A stretch of 64,000 nucleotides of DNA from NCBI RefSeq assembly GCF_000223985.1, contig NZ_AFWV01000001.1, positions 62,001 through 126,000 on the forward strand, read 5' to 3'. Within the stretch, counting starts at the first letter, position 1. Every line of letters starts with the position of its first letter. The stretch comes from Thiocapsa marina 5811 (GTDB taxonomy: Bacteria > Pseudomonadota > Gammaproteobacteria > Chromatiales > Chromatiaceae). A program made the translations under genes and the position numbers. Shown here in pieces: positions 47,018-55,753 of this stretch. The notes beneath the pieces were generated by a model. That model had not been told where the DNA came from, made no database searches, and saw only the letters and a list, made by a program, of their open reading frames with translations.

Positions 47018-47208
47018 TAAACCACGTCCAGAGCGCGATGCGTCATTTTCATTTTGCATTTGGCTTTGGAGATGCCCTCGATCTCGGTGAGACGCGATTT
47101 AAATTTAATAGTCTTTAATCTCTTAAACCGCGCCGACTCCAACGCTCGTTACGTCTGCCAAAACCGATCCCATCCAAAAACATCGCATACCGCGCCGGGC
47201 GCGGTTTA
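47018..47208. repeat. Double-hairpin stop-codon element, copy C
   Basis: Starts TAAACCACGTCC at 47018, 34 bp upstream of the arsM ATG. It ends CGGGCGCGGTTTA at 47208, where TTA (47206-47208) is the minus-strand TAA stop of the DUF1415 gene. It is 191 bp long, the same as copy A. The left hairpin is less perfect than in copies A and D (CACG, GCGATTTA) and the right hairpin is intact. Confidence 0.88.
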
Positions 47209-47748
47209 AAAACAGGCATCCCTCAACGCCTTCATATAGTCAAGCCCCTTCTCGCGGGCGAATGCGATGTTTCTTTCAGGGATAGCATCCGCATCAGGGT
47301 ATCGGTCAAGCACATGTTCAATGCTCTCTTCGCGGAGCAGGTGCAACATCGGATAGAGCGATCTGTTCGTATAGTTTGCAGGATCATCCTCGGGCGCATC
47401 GGCGAACCGATAATCGGGATGGAATCCGGCAACCTGATACTGACCTTCATAGCCTTTCGCTTCGAGAAGATCTTCCGCCATTGCGACCAATTCCAGGTAA
47501 TCGTCGAAATCCGGAAGAGCACCGGGGAGGATCAACAGCGTTGTCTCGATCGACGGGTCTTCATCGAGGCGAAGGCACTCTTCGAGAAAGGCCTCGAGGC
47601 AGGCTTCCATGTCGGAGTCGATTAAGACTCGATAGTGTATTGCGCCGCGATTGAACTCTTTTGCCGCAAAGGGACACATGCGACATCCCATCACAACCTC
47701 GGAGATCCATTTCTTGGTCCGCGCGACAACGTCGTCGGATGCAACCAT
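47206..47748 (-). CDS. DUF1415 family protein
   Basis: The 180-aa cytosolic protein matches DUF1415: VVARTKKWISEVVMGCRMCPFAAKEF near the N-terminus (a CRMCPF cysteine pair), ETTLLILPGALPDFDDYLELVAMAE in the centre and GFHPDYRFADAPEDDPANYTNRSLYPMLHLLRE toward the end. The function is unknown. The ATG at 47748 begins the conserved part; the 43 upstream in-frame codons are poorly conserved in character. Its stop codon is supplied by repeat copy C. Confidence 0.85.
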   Translation of the reverse strand: MVASDDVVARTKKWISEVVMGCRMCPFAAKEFNRGAIHYRVLIDSDMEACLEAFLEECLRLDEDPSIETTLLILPGALPDFDDYLELVAMAEDLLEAKGYEGQYQVAGFHPDYRFADAPEDDPANYTNRSLYPMLHLLREESIEHVLDRYPDADAIPERNIAFAREKGLDYMKALRDACF

Positions 47749-48087
47749 CAGTTTCAGCCCGGTTCCGGCGATTGGAAAGGTGAATTCGGGACGGTTCCGG
47801 AGCCCCGAATCAGGGGTGCAGTATATACCGATCGCACGTGGGTTTTCCGCGGCATTGCACGTCCCGCTGGACGTCAAATCCGAAGAGCGTGGAAACCTCC
47901 AGGAGAGGAGTCAAGGTTCCTCGGCCGGGAGCCGTCCGATGGCCTCACCTCGCACTGCTGCTGCGCATGCTCGATTGCAAAGTATCTTTTCATTAGGTGG
48001 TCAAACTTGTCAGCCGCGTTTGCGCTCTAGACCGAGGATAACTCGCATAGACATCGTACGCTACTGTTCTTAAAAATAAATTCAGAA

Positions 48088-48103
48088 TGGCATCTCTTTT
48101 GCT
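48088..48103 (+). promoter_or_regulatory. Sigma-54 (-24/-12) promoter of the hup operon
   Basis: TGGCATCTCTTTTGCT matches the consensus TGGCAC-N5-TTGCW, with GG and GC ten bases apart. It lies 63-78 bp before the hupS start. The hupR gene at the end of the cluster encodes a sigma-54 activator with an intact GAFTGA loop, so this is the expected promoter class. The remaining 47749-48087 region has no recognisable gene; it should hold the activator sites, but I could not identify a TTG-N5-CAA HupR site with confidence. Confidence 0.75.
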
Positions 48104-48165
48104 TTTCACCTCCTCGACCGTCCGGCACCATCCAGGCGCCGACGTACAGCGGGGACGACAACCAG

Positions 48166-49248
48166 ATGCCAACCACCGAAACCTATTACGAGGTCATGCG
48201 GCGCCAGGGGATCACGCGCCGCAGCTTCCTCAAGTTCTGCAGCCTGACAGCCACCGCGCTCGGGCTCGCGCCGACCTTCGCCGGAAAGATCGCGCACGCG
48301 ATGGAGACCAAGCCGCGGATCCCGGTCGTCTGGCTGCATGGGCTCGAATGCACCTGCTGCTCGGAGTCCTTCATCCGATCCGCACACCCGTTGGTCTCGG
48401 ACGTGATCCTCTCGATGATCTCGCTGGATTACGACGATCTCATCATGGCGGCGGCCGGACATCAGGCCGAGGCGATCCTGGAGGAGGTGCGCCACAAGCA
48501 CGCCGGGAACTACATCCTCGCGGTCGAGGGTAATCCGCCACTCAATCAAGACGGTATGAGCTGCATCATCGGCGGTCGTCCCTTCGTCGAGCAGCTCCTG
48601 GAGATGGCCGACAGCTGCAAGGCCGTCATCTCTTGGGGCTCCTGCGCCTCCTGGGGCTGTGTTCAGGCGGCCCGGCCCAATCCGACACGTGCCACGCCGG
48701 TGCATGAGGTGATTCGCGACAAACCCGTAATCAAGGTGCCGGGCTGTCCGCCGATCGCCGAGGTCATGACCGGGGTCCTGACCTATATCCTCACCTTCGA
48801 CCGGCTGCCGGAGCTCGACCGCCAGGGTCGCCCGCTGATGTTCTACGGACAGCGCATCCACGACAAGTGCTACCGCCGGCCGCACTTCGACGCCGGCCAG
48901 TTCGTCGAGTCCTGGGACGACGAGGGCGCGCGCCGCGGCTACTGTCTCTACAAGGTCGGCTGCAAGGGCCCAACCACCTACAACGCCTGCTCGACCATCC
49001 GCTGGAACGGCGGGGTGTCCTTCCCGATCCAGTCCGGACACGGCTGTATCGGCTGCTCGGAGGACGGCTTCTGGGACAAGGGCAGCTTCTATCAGCACGT
49101 CACCGACACCCACGCCTTCGGCATCGAAGCCAACGCGGATCGCACCGGCATCGCCGTCGCGACCGGCGTGGGTGCGGCCATCGCCGCCCATGCGGCCGTC
49201 AGCGTCTACAAACACGCCCAAGACAAGAAGGGAGATGACCAAGCATGA
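48166..49248 (+). CDS. hupS: [NiFe] uptake hydrogenase small subunit
   Basis: This is the electron-transfer subunit, with three Fe-S clusters, of the membrane-bound group 1 hydrogenase that oxidises H2 at the periplasmic face. The 360-aa product has a twin-arginine signal (RR at 18-19, [19 protein letters not shown]), the proximal-cluster motif ECTCCSESF, later cluster cysteines (CGPTTYNAC-type and [14 protein letters not shown]) and a C-terminal transmembrane helix (about 328-350). A GGGGAC site precedes the ATG at 48166. It overlaps hupL by four bases. It is exported folded, together with HupL. Confidence 0.97.
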   Translation: MPTTETYYEVMRRQGITRRSFLKFCSLTATALGLAPTFAGKIAHAMETKPRIPVVWLHGLECTCCSESFIRSAHPLVSDVILSMISLDYDDLIMAAAGHQAEAILEEVRHKHAGNYILAVEGNPPLNQDGMSCIIGGRPFVEQLLEMADSCKAVISWGSCASWGCVQAARPNPTRATPVHEVIRDKPVIKVPGCPPIAEVMTGVLTYILTFDRLPELDRQGRPLMFYGQRIHDKCYRRPHFDAGQFVESWDDEGARRGYCLYKVGCKGPTTYNACSTIRWNGGVSFPIQSGHGCIGCSEDGFWDKGSFYQHVTDTHAFGIEANADRTGIAVATGVGAAIAAHAAVSVYKHAQDKKGDDQA

Positions 49249-51035
49249 GCGTCGTCACGGCCAACGGCTTCGAGCTCGATACCGCCGGACGACGCCTCGT
49301 CGTCGACCCGGTCACCCGCATCGAGGGGCACCTGCGTTGCGAGGTGAATCTCGACGAGAACAACGTGATCCGCAACGCGGTCAGCACCGGGACCATGTGG
49401 CGCGGACTCGAGGTCATCCTGCGCGGCCGCGATCCGCGCGACGCCTGGGCCTTCACGGAGAGGATTTGCGGCGTCTGCACCGGGACCCATGCCCTGACCT
49501 CGGTGCGCGCGGTCGAGGATGCACTCGGGATCGCGATCCCGGAGAACGCCAACTCCATCCGCAACATCATGCAGCTCACGCTCCAGGCGCACGACCACCT
49601 GGTGCATTTCTATCATCTGCATGCGCTGGATTGGGTGGACGTGGTCTCGGCCCTCGGTGCCGATCCGAAGGCGACCAGCGCGCTGGCGCAGAGCATCAGC
49701 GACTGGCCCAAGTCCTCGCCGGGCTATTTCCGCGACGTTCAGAATCGGCTCAAGCGTTTCGTGGAGTCGGGTCAGCTCGGGCCCTTCATGAACGGCTACT
49801 GGGGCAGTCCGGCCTACAAGCTGCCGCCCGAGGCCAACCTGATGGCGGTCACCCACTATCTGGAGGCGCTCGACTTCCAGAAGGAGATCGTGAAGATCCA
49901 CACCGTCTACGGCGGCAAGAACCCCCATCCGAACTGGCTGGTCGGCGGGATGCCCTGTGCCATCAATGTCGACGGCACGGGCGCGGTCGGCGCGATCAAC
50001 ATGGAACGGCTTAATCTGGTCAGCAGCATCATCGACCAGACGATCGAATTCATCGACAAGGTCTACATCCCGGACCTGATCGCGATCGCCTCCTTCTATA
50101 AGGACTGGACCTACGGCGGCGGGCTGAGCAGTCAGGCGGTGATGTCCTACGGCGACATCCCGGATCATGCCAACGACCTGTCCTCGGAGAACCTGCTCCT
50201 GCCGCGCGGCGCGATCATCAACGGCAACCTCAACGAGATCCACGAGATCGATCTGCGCAACCCCGAGGAGATCCAGGAATTCGTCGACCACTCCTGGTTC
50301 AGCTACAAGGACGAGACCCGCGGCCTGCATCCCTGGGACGGGGTGACAGACCCCAACTTCGTGTTGGGGCCCAACGCCGTCGGCACGCGCACCCGGATCG
50401 AGGCGCTCGACGAGCAGGCCAAGTATTCATGGATCAAGGCCCCGCGCTGGCGCGGACATGCGATGGAGGTCGGTCCGCTGGCGCGCTATGTCATCGGCTA
50501 CGCCCAGGGCAACCCGGAGTTCAAGGAGCCGGTCGACAAGCTGCTGACCGATCTCGGACTGCCGCTCGAGGCGATCTTCTCGACCCTGGGACGCACCGCC
50601 GCACGCGGGCTGGAGGCCTCCTGGGCGGCCCACAAGATGCGTTATTTCCAGGACAAGCTGGTCGCCAACATCAAGGCCGGCGACACCGCAACGGCCAACG
50701 TCGACAACTGGGACCCCAAGACCTGGCCGAAGGAGGCACGCGGTGTCGGAACGACCGAGGCCCCGCGCGGGGCGCTTGGACACTGGATCGTGATCAAGGA
50801 CGGCAAGATCGACAACTACCAGGCGGTCGTCCCGACCACCTGGAACGGCTCGCCGCGCGATCCGGCGGGGAACATCGGGGCCTTCGAGGCGTCGCTGCTC
50901 AACACCCCGCTGGCCAAGGCGGACGAGCCCTTGGAGATCCTGCGCACGCTGCACAGCTTCGATCCTTGTTTGGCCTGTGCGACGCACATCATGGGGCCGG
51001 ACGGGGAGGAGCTGACCCGCGTCAAGGTTCGCTGA
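49245..51035 (+). CDS. hupL: [NiFe] uptake hydrogenase large subunit
   Basis: This subunit carries the NiFe(CN)2CO active site. The 596-aa product has the N-terminal motif [16 protein letters not shown] (C75, C78) and the C-terminal motif DPCLACATH (C575, C578, H581). A 15-residue extension follows and is expected to be removed by the HupD protease after nickel insertion. All four ligand cysteines are present, so the enzyme should be active. The gap to hupC is filled by a palindromic repeat. Confidence 0.98.
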   Translation: MSVVTANGFELDTAGRRLVVDPVTRIEGHLRCEVNLDENNVIRNAVSTGTMWRGLEVILRGRDPRDAWAFTERICGVCTGTHALTSVRAVEDALGIAIPENANSIRNIMQLTLQAHDHLVHFYHLHALDWVDVVSALGADPKATSALAQSISDWPKSSPGYFRDVQNRLKRFVESGQLGPFMNGYWGSPAYKLPPEANLMAVTHYLEALDFQKEIVKIHTVYGGKNPHPNWLVGGMPCAINVDGTGAVGAINMERLNLVSSIIDQTIEFIDKVYIPDLIAIASFYKDWTYGGGLSSQAVMSYGDIPDHANDLSSENLLLPRGAIINGNLNEIHEIDLRNPEEIQEFVDHSWFSYKDETRGLHPWDGVTDPNFVLGPNAVGTRTRIEALDEQAKYSWIKAPRWRGHAMEVGPLARYVIGYAQGNPEFKEPVDKLLTDLGLPLEAIFSTLGRTAARGLEASWAAHKMRYFQDKLVANIKAGDTATANVDNWDPKTWPKEARGVGTTEAPRGALGHWIVIKDGKIDNYQAVVPTTWNGSPRDPAGNIGAFEASLLNTPLAKADEPLEILRTLHSFDPCLACATHIMGPDGEELTRVKVR

Positions 51036-51137
51036 AACGTGTCTCGAGGACGTTTGATGGGGTCGGGGTGAGCTTGGCCTCGACGCCGCATGCGAACTTG
51101 GCGGACGCGTTTCAGGTGATTCGTTCGACGTGAAATA

Positions 51138-51231
51138 CCCAAAGAACTCGTGACATCCGCTCCGCGGTGTCACGCATGCCCCGTGGCGCTCTGCGCCACG
51201 TGAAACGATGACCAAAATGACGAACGAGGCC
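51138..51231. repeat. Palindromic repeat element, copy 2 (between hupL and hupC)
   Basis: Two hairpins, CGTGACATCCGC...GCGGTGTCACG (51149-51174) and GTGGCGC-tct-GCGCCAC (51183-51199), plus flanking AAAGAA and CGAACGAGGCC. It is the inverted counterpart of the element at 1461-1600. Placed inside an operon, it could stabilise the hupSL message or reduce hupC expression. Confidence 0.85.
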
Positions 51232-51284
51232 TGGGGTTTTCCTGTGTACACCCCGGATTCATCGCTCACACTCGGGACGACAAC

Positions 51285-51977
51285 ATGAATTCCAGCCTTC
51301 CACAGGTCAGACGAACCGCGGTCTATGTCTATCAGGCACCCTTGCGGGCCTGGCATTGGATCAACGCACTCTCGATCACGATCCTGGCCATCAGCGGCTA
51401 TCTGATCGGCAGCCCGCTCCCGACCTTGCCCGGAGAGGCGAGTGATCACTATGTGATGGGCTATATCCGCTTCGCGCATTTCGCCGCAGCCTATGTCTTC
51501 GTGATCGCCTTTCTCTTCCGGATCTATTGGGCATTCGCGGGCAATCGCTATTCACACCAATTGTTCACCTTGCCCTTCTGGCGTGCGAGCTTCTGGCACG
51601 AGCTGATTCACGAGGTCCGCTGGTATGCCTTCAAGGAAACCGAGCCGGCCAAATATATCGGCCACAATCCGCTGGCTCACCTCTTTATGGTGGTCATCAT
51701 CACCGTGGGCGGTCTGGTGATGATCGTCACCGGGTTCGCGCTCTATTCTGAGCAGACCGGGCTCGGGAGTTGGCAGGACGAGCTATTCGGCTGGGTCATC
51801 CCCTTCGTGGGCCAGAGCCAGGACGTGCGCATGTGGCACCACTGGGGGATGTGGGTGATCGTCGTTTTCGTGATGCTGCATGTCTACACGGCGATTCGCG
51901 AGGACATCATGTCGCGCCAGAGCCTGATCAGCACCATGATCAGCGGCTGGCGGATGTTCAAGGACGATCGGCCATGA
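51285..51977 (+). CDS. hupC: Hydrogenase-linked cytochrome b (HupC)
   Basis: HupC is the di-haem membrane subunit that passes electrons from HupSL to the quinone pool and anchors the dimer. The 230-aa product has four transmembrane helices with haem-ligand histidines in LRAWHWINALSI, IRFAHFAAAYVF and MWHHWGMWVIVVFVMLHVYTAIREDIM. The ATG at 51285 follows GGGACGAC, similar to the hupS leader. It overlaps hupD by four bases (ATGA). Confidence 0.96.
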   Translation: MNSSLPQVRRTAVYVYQAPLRAWHWINALSITILAISGYLIGSPLPTLPGEASDHYVMGYIRFAHFAAAYVFVIAFLFRIYWAFAGNRYSHQLFTLPFWRASFWHELIHEVRWYAFKETEPAKYIGHNPLAHLFMVVIITVGGLVMIVTGFALYSEQTGLGSWQDELFGWVIPFVGQSQDVRMWHHWGMWVIVVFVMLHVYTAIREDIMSRQSLISTMISGWRMFKDDRP

Positions 51978-52654
51978 GCGACCGAGCCATCGGGAACAAC
52001 CCCGCCATCCTGATCCTGGGCATCGGCAACCTGCTCTGGGCCGACGAGGGCTTCGGCGTGCGGGCGGTGGAGGCGATGCAACGCGACTGGCATCTGCCCC
52101 CGAATGTTCAACTGCTCGACGGCGGAACCCAGGGGATCTATCTGGTCGACCGGGTGCGCACGGCCGATGTGCTGGTGGTCTTCGATGCGGTCGACTATGG
52201 CCTGCCGCCGGGCACCATGAAGCGGGTGGAGGGCGACGAGGTGCCGCGCTTTCTCGGCGCAAAGAAGATGAGCCTGCACCAAACCGGCTTTCAAGAGGTG
52301 CTCGCGCTCGCGGCCATGCTCGGCGAGTATCCGGAGTATCTGCTCCTGATCGGCGTGCAGCCGGTCGAGCTGGATGACTTCGGAGGCAGCCTGCGCCCGC
52401 AGGTCAAGGCGCGGATCGCCCCGGCGATCGCGATGGCCCTGGAGTATCTCGCGCAGTTCGGCGTCGTCGCCCTGCCGCGCAGCGACTCAAGCGCCGAGAA
52501 CCATGATCTGCCCCATCCATCGCTCGATCTGGACGCCTACGAAGCCGGCCGACCGGCGCCGGAGATCGCCTGCCGCATCGGCGACGAGCGCGTCCTGGCA
52601 AGCCTGCCCGGCCGTACGAGCCAACCCCGAGATCCCCACGGAGAATATCAATGA
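51974..52654 (+). CDS. hupD: Hydrogenase maturation protease HupD
   Basis: HupD is the endopeptidase that cleaves the C-terminal extension of HupL once nickel is bound. The 226-aa product has the conserved nickel-sensing residues in GIGNLLWADEGFGVRA (Asp/Glu), DAVDYGL (Asp) and the histidine in KKMSLHQTGF. It is longer than typical proteases of this class because of a 40-residue tail. The ATG at 51974 overlaps the hupC stop; an open frame upstream lies inside hupC. Confidence 0.94.
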   Translation: MSDRAIGNNPAILILGIGNLLWADEGFGVRAVEAMQRDWHLPPNVQLLDGGTQGIYLVDRVRTADVLVVFDAVDYGLPPGTMKRVEGDEVPRFLGAKKMSLHQTGFQEVLALAAMLGEYPEYLLLIGVQPVELDDFGGSLRPQVKARIAPAIAMALEYLAQFGVVALPRSDSSAENHDLPHPSLDLDAYEAGRPAPEIACRIGDERVLASLPGRTSQPRDPHGEYQ

Positions 52655-53511
52655 CCACACCGATAGACCTCACGACGACGAGGCGGATGCCGGGAACGCC
52701 CTTCAGCGTCGTGGTCGACGAAGGTCCCGACTATCTCTCGATGCCGAAGGGCATGGCGACCTATCAGCCCCCGCCGCTGCCCGAGCCGGAGTTGCTCGAC
52801 GGCTGCGCCGCCGGACTGGATCTGTTGCGGCGTCTGCATGCGACACTGGCGCGGCATCGCGTGGGCCAGCCGGCGGAGGTCCTGGATCTGGCTCCACTCG
52901 ACCTGATCGATCGCCAGCTCGTCGACCAAACCCTCGGCGAGGGTGAGGTCAGCGTGATTCAACAGGGTTTGGAGGGCACCCGTGCGCAGGAGACACGCCT
53001 CGCCGGGGTCTGGCGGCTGCACGTCCCCGCGTCGGACAGCGGCCCGGGCCGCGAGGTCATCGAGGTATCGGAGATCCCGAGCTTCGTCCGGGAGACCGCT
53101 TTTGCCGATACAGCGGAGACGATCGGACCCGTCGGCGATCTCGCGGACGGCGTCATGAACGCCCCGGCGCTGATCGTCGAGATCGAAGCCAAGGTCGCCG
53201 AATGGCGTCCCGGCACCCCGACCCACATCATCAATCTCACCTTGCTTCCGATGACCGAGCAGGATCACGCCTATCTCGACGAGCGACTCGGTCGCGGACA
53301 CGCGACCATCCTCTCGCGCGGCTACGGCAGTTGTCGGATCGTCGCGAGCGGCATTCGACAGACCTGGTGGGTGCAACACTTCAACTCGGACGATCGGCTC
53401 ATCCTGAGCACGCTCGAGGTGACGGATGTCCCCATCGCCGCGCTGGCCGCACAGGAGGACATCGACGACAGCCGCGATCGGTTGGCGGAGATTCTGGAGA
53501 CATTGGATTGA
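52651..53511 (+). CDS. hupH: Hydrogenase accessory protein HupH (HyaF family)
   Basis: HupH/HyaF assists assembly of the Fe-S small subunit and adjusts hydrogenase expression in related bacteria. The 286-aa product has the family features: GMATYQPPPLPEPE near the N-terminus, EGEVSVIQQG, VRETAFADTAETIG, and the C-terminal block HATILSRGYGSCRIVASGIRQTWWVQHFNSDDRLILSTLEV. Its ATG overlaps the hupD stop (ATGA). Confidence 0.92.
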   Translation: MTTPIDLTTTRRMPGTPFSVVVDEGPDYLSMPKGMATYQPPPLPEPELLDGCAAGLDLLRRLHATLARHRVGQPAEVLDLAPLDLIDRQLVDQTLGEGEVSVIQQGLEGTRAQETRLAGVWRLHVPASDSGPGREVIEVSEIPSFVRETAFADTAETIGPVGDLADGVMNAPALIVEIEAKVAEWRPGTPTHIINLTLLPMTEQDHAYLDERLGRGHATILSRGYGSCRIVASGIRQTWWVQHFNSDDRLILSTLEVTDVPIAALAAQEDIDDSRDRLAEILETLD

Positions 53512-53545
53512 ATCCGAGCCGAGGTCTCGACGGGCCGGATCGGCG

Positions 53546-53671
53546 CAGCGCATTTCCGCGGACGACATCGCAAGGGTTTGCCGGCGTCGATGCGGGGTGA
53601 CGAGGCGCACCGACCTCGACGCTGACCCGCTTTGGGCAGCGGGGCGTGTCATCCGGTCCCTACCCCGATAA
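53546..53671 (+). pseudogene. Possible decayed hupI (rubredoxin) remnant
   Basis: In related hup operons, as I recall them, a rubredoxin gene (hupI) stands between hupH and hupR. Here the gap has no intact rubredoxin. One frame reads ISADDIARVCRRRCGV and then DADPLWAAGRVIRSLP, which faintly matches the start of HupI (a CxxCG-like knuckle and a GDPxW...LP segment). A normal start and the second cysteine pair are missing. This is suggestive only. Confidence 0.25.
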
Positions 53672-53781
53672 ACGACAGACCTTGCGTACTAGGCGCCTTT
53701 GCGGGTCAAATCCATGCCGAAACCCTAATCGACCGCAACGGAAACGCCACCCGAAACGATGCCCAAACCCGAGACCCCGGC

Positions 53782-55248
53782 GTGAGCGCCGCCCGACCGA
53801 CTGTTCTGCTGGTCGACGACGAACCGCTGTCGCTCGAAACCCTGACCAGGACGCTCGACGAGTCGTTCGAGGTGTTGACGGCAACCAGCGCCGCCGCCGC
53901 CGAGGAGATCCTCGCGCAGGAATGGGTCCAGGTCATCGTCACCGATCAACGGATGCCCGAGACCACCGGGGTGGAATTCCTCGCTCGGGTCAGGGAGCGT
54001 TGGCCGGACGTCGTGCGCATCATCATCTCGGGCTATACGGATCCCGGAGACATCATCGAGGGCATCAACCGCGCAGGCATCTATCAGTACATCACCAAAC
54101 CCTGGCATCCCGACACTCTCCTGCTGACCGTCGGGAACGCCTGCCATCTTTATCGCCTCCAGCGCGAGCACGAGCTCCTCTCGCTCGAAACCCGCCTCAC
54201 CGCCGCGACCCTGGAGCAGAAACTCGCCGCACACCGCGCGCGACTGAAACGGACCTTTCGGCTCGACGCCATCGTGCGCAGTCCCGGCGGCCCTCTCGAC
54301 GCGGCGTGCGACCTGGTGGAGCGCGTCGCACCCTACGACATCCCGGTGTTGTTGACCGGCGAATCCGGTACCGGGAAGGAGCTCTTTGCGCGAGCCCTGC
54401 ACTACAACAGCCACCGAGCCGACAAGCCTTTCGTCGCGGAGAATTGCGGCGCCATGCCGGATCAACTCCTCGAGAGCGAGCTGTTCGGACACAAAAAAGG
54501 CGCCTTCACCGGCGCCGTCAACGATCGGATCGGTCTCTTCGAGCAGGCCGACGGCGGCACGATCTTTCTCGACGAGATCGGCGAGGTCTCGCGGGCGTTC
54601 CAGGTCAAACTACTGCGCGTCCTGCAGGAGGGCGACGTGCGCCCGCTTGGAAGCAATCAACGTCGCCGCGTCGACGTGCGCGTGGTGGCGGCGACGAATC
54701 GGTCGCTGGAGACCGAGATCGACGCAGGCCGCTTTCGGGAGGATCTCTATTACCGACTCGCCGCGGTTCGCCTCCATCTCCCGCCGCTGCGCGAGCGCCC
54801 GGGCGACATCCCGGTGCTCGCCCGTCATCACCTCGAGGCCGCCATGGCCGCGTTCGGAAAACCCGTGACAGGACTCAGCGACGCTCTGATCGACCGCCTC
54901 CAACGCCATCATTGGCCGGGAAACGTACGGGAGCTGCAGAACGAGATCCAGCGCATGCTGGTGATGTGCGACGACAACGAGCTCGGAGCGGATTTGCTCG
55001 ATCCCGGCATCCTCGGCGCTACCGCGCGCTCCGAGCCCCCGGCCTCCGAACCGCTGCAGGCGCAGACCCTCAAGGCACGCATCGAGGCACTCGAGGTCAA
55101 CATCCTCGGCGAAGCACTCGAGCGCAATCGCTGGAACAAATCACAAACCGCGGCGGAGCTGGGCCTGTCACGCGTCGGCCTCAGTGCAAAGATCGAGCGG
55201 TATGGGTTGTCGAGGCCGCAGGGGAACGATCGGCGCGATCCGTCCTAA
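53782..55248 (+). CDS. hupR: Sigma-54-dependent response regulator HupR/HoxA
   Basis: This is an NtrC-family activator of hydrogenase genes. The 488-aa product has a receiver domain with the phosphoacceptor in [13 protein letters not shown], a linker helix, and an AAA+ domain (Walker [15 protein letters not shown] loop in [12 protein letters not shown]; Walker [11 protein letters not shown]). A C-terminal Fis-type helix-turn-helix follows ([23 protein letters not shown]). The start is uncertain: I chose the GTG at 53782 ([15 protein letters not shown]), which matches the usual HupR length, while the frame is open to 53632. No hupT or hupUV partner genes are in the window. Its TAA stop (55246-55248) is the first codon of repeat copy D. 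Confidence 0.93.
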   Translation: MSAARPTVLLVDDEPLSLETLTRTLDESFEVLTATSAAAAEEILAQEWVQVIVTDQRMPETTGVEFLARVRERWPDVVRIIISGYTDPGDIIEGINRAGIYQYITKPWHPDTLLLTVGNACHLYRLQREHELLSLETRLTAATLEQKLAAHRARLKRTFRLDAIVRSPGGPLDAACDLVERVAPYDIPVLLTGESGTGKELFARALHYNSHRADKPFVAENCGAMPDQLLESELFGHKKGAFTGAVNDRIGLFEQADGGTIFLDEIGEVSRAFQVKLLRVLQEGDVRPLGSNQRRRVDVRVVAATNRSLETEIDAGRFREDLYYRLAAVRLHLPPLRERPGDIPVLARHHLEAAMAAFGKPVTGLSDALIDRLQRHHWPGNVRELQNEIQRMLVMCDDNELGADLLDPGILGATARSEPPASEPLQAQTLKARIEALEVNILGEALERNRWNKSQTAAELGLSRVGLSAKIERYGLSRPQGNDRRDPS

Positions 55249-55438
55249 ACCGCGTCCAGAGCGAGATGCTCACTTTAGCGTGAGTTCGACGTCGGGTGCA
55301 TCCACGGCTCTTAGCGGAGACGCGGTTTAGAATTTTATATCTTTTAATACTTTAAACCGCGCCGGCTCCGACAATGATCGGAGCCGGCGCGGCCAAACCA
55401 AATCAACAAACGACGCATGCCGCGCTGGGCGCGGTTTA
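55246..55438. repeat. Double-hairpin stop-codon element, copy D
   Basis: Hairpin 1 runs from TAAACCGCGTCC to GGAGACGCGGTTTA, an AT-rich spacer follows (gaattttatatcttttaatac), and hairpin 2 runs from TAAACCGCGCCGGC to CTGGGCGCGGTTTA. Its first three bases are the hupR stop codon. It contains an extra internal palindrome (gccggctccga...tcggagccggc). It separates hupR from the convergent sulP-sqr transcription unit. Confidence 0.9.
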
Positions 55439-55527
55439 AACCTTGAAGATCCGACGCCTCACCCGCCGGGTCGCGGCCGCTACGACCTGATCCGCGCCGG
55501 GCAGGTTAGGCCCGACGCGAGCTGCCG

Positions 55528-55689
55528 CTAATGCGTATGCGCCTTCATCATCAGCTTGAGGATCTTCAAATTGATGACGATGAAGCGATAGAGCTGCCAT
55601 ACGATCGATGTGCGCATGTATCGCGTCACGCGCGTGGGCACCGGCGGATAGTAGGCCTGTTGATAGGGCTCTCGGTTCTTTGCGGTCAT
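55528..55689 (-). CDS. Small basic protein (53 aa) downstream of sqr
   Basis: A short frame with a strong GAGGAG ribosome-binding site encodes 53 residues. It opens MTAKNREPYQQAYYPPVPTR, continues with a hydrophobic segment (SIVWQLYRFIVINLKILKLMM) and ends KAHTH. This could be a single membrane-associated helix with a basic N-terminus. It lies 64 bp after the sqr stop on the same strand, after the sulP and sqr genes, so it is probably co-transcribed. I do not recognise the family. A role in anchoring or assembling the quinone reductase is inference from position. Confidence 0.6.
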   Translation of the reverse strand: MTAKNREPYQQAYYPPVPTRVTRYMRTSIVWQLYRFIVINLKILKLMMKAHTH

Positions 55690-55753
55690 GAACGTGTCTC
55701 CTCGATGATCTGATGTTGTCTCCCGAGCGCAAAACCCACGCGCGCTCGGCCTA

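Noticed and set aside
55436-55732. 98-codon minus-strand frame downstream of sqr
   Set aside because: It covers the same DNA as the 53-aa gene in another frame, has no ribosome-binding site, and its composition is typical of a GC-rich shadow.
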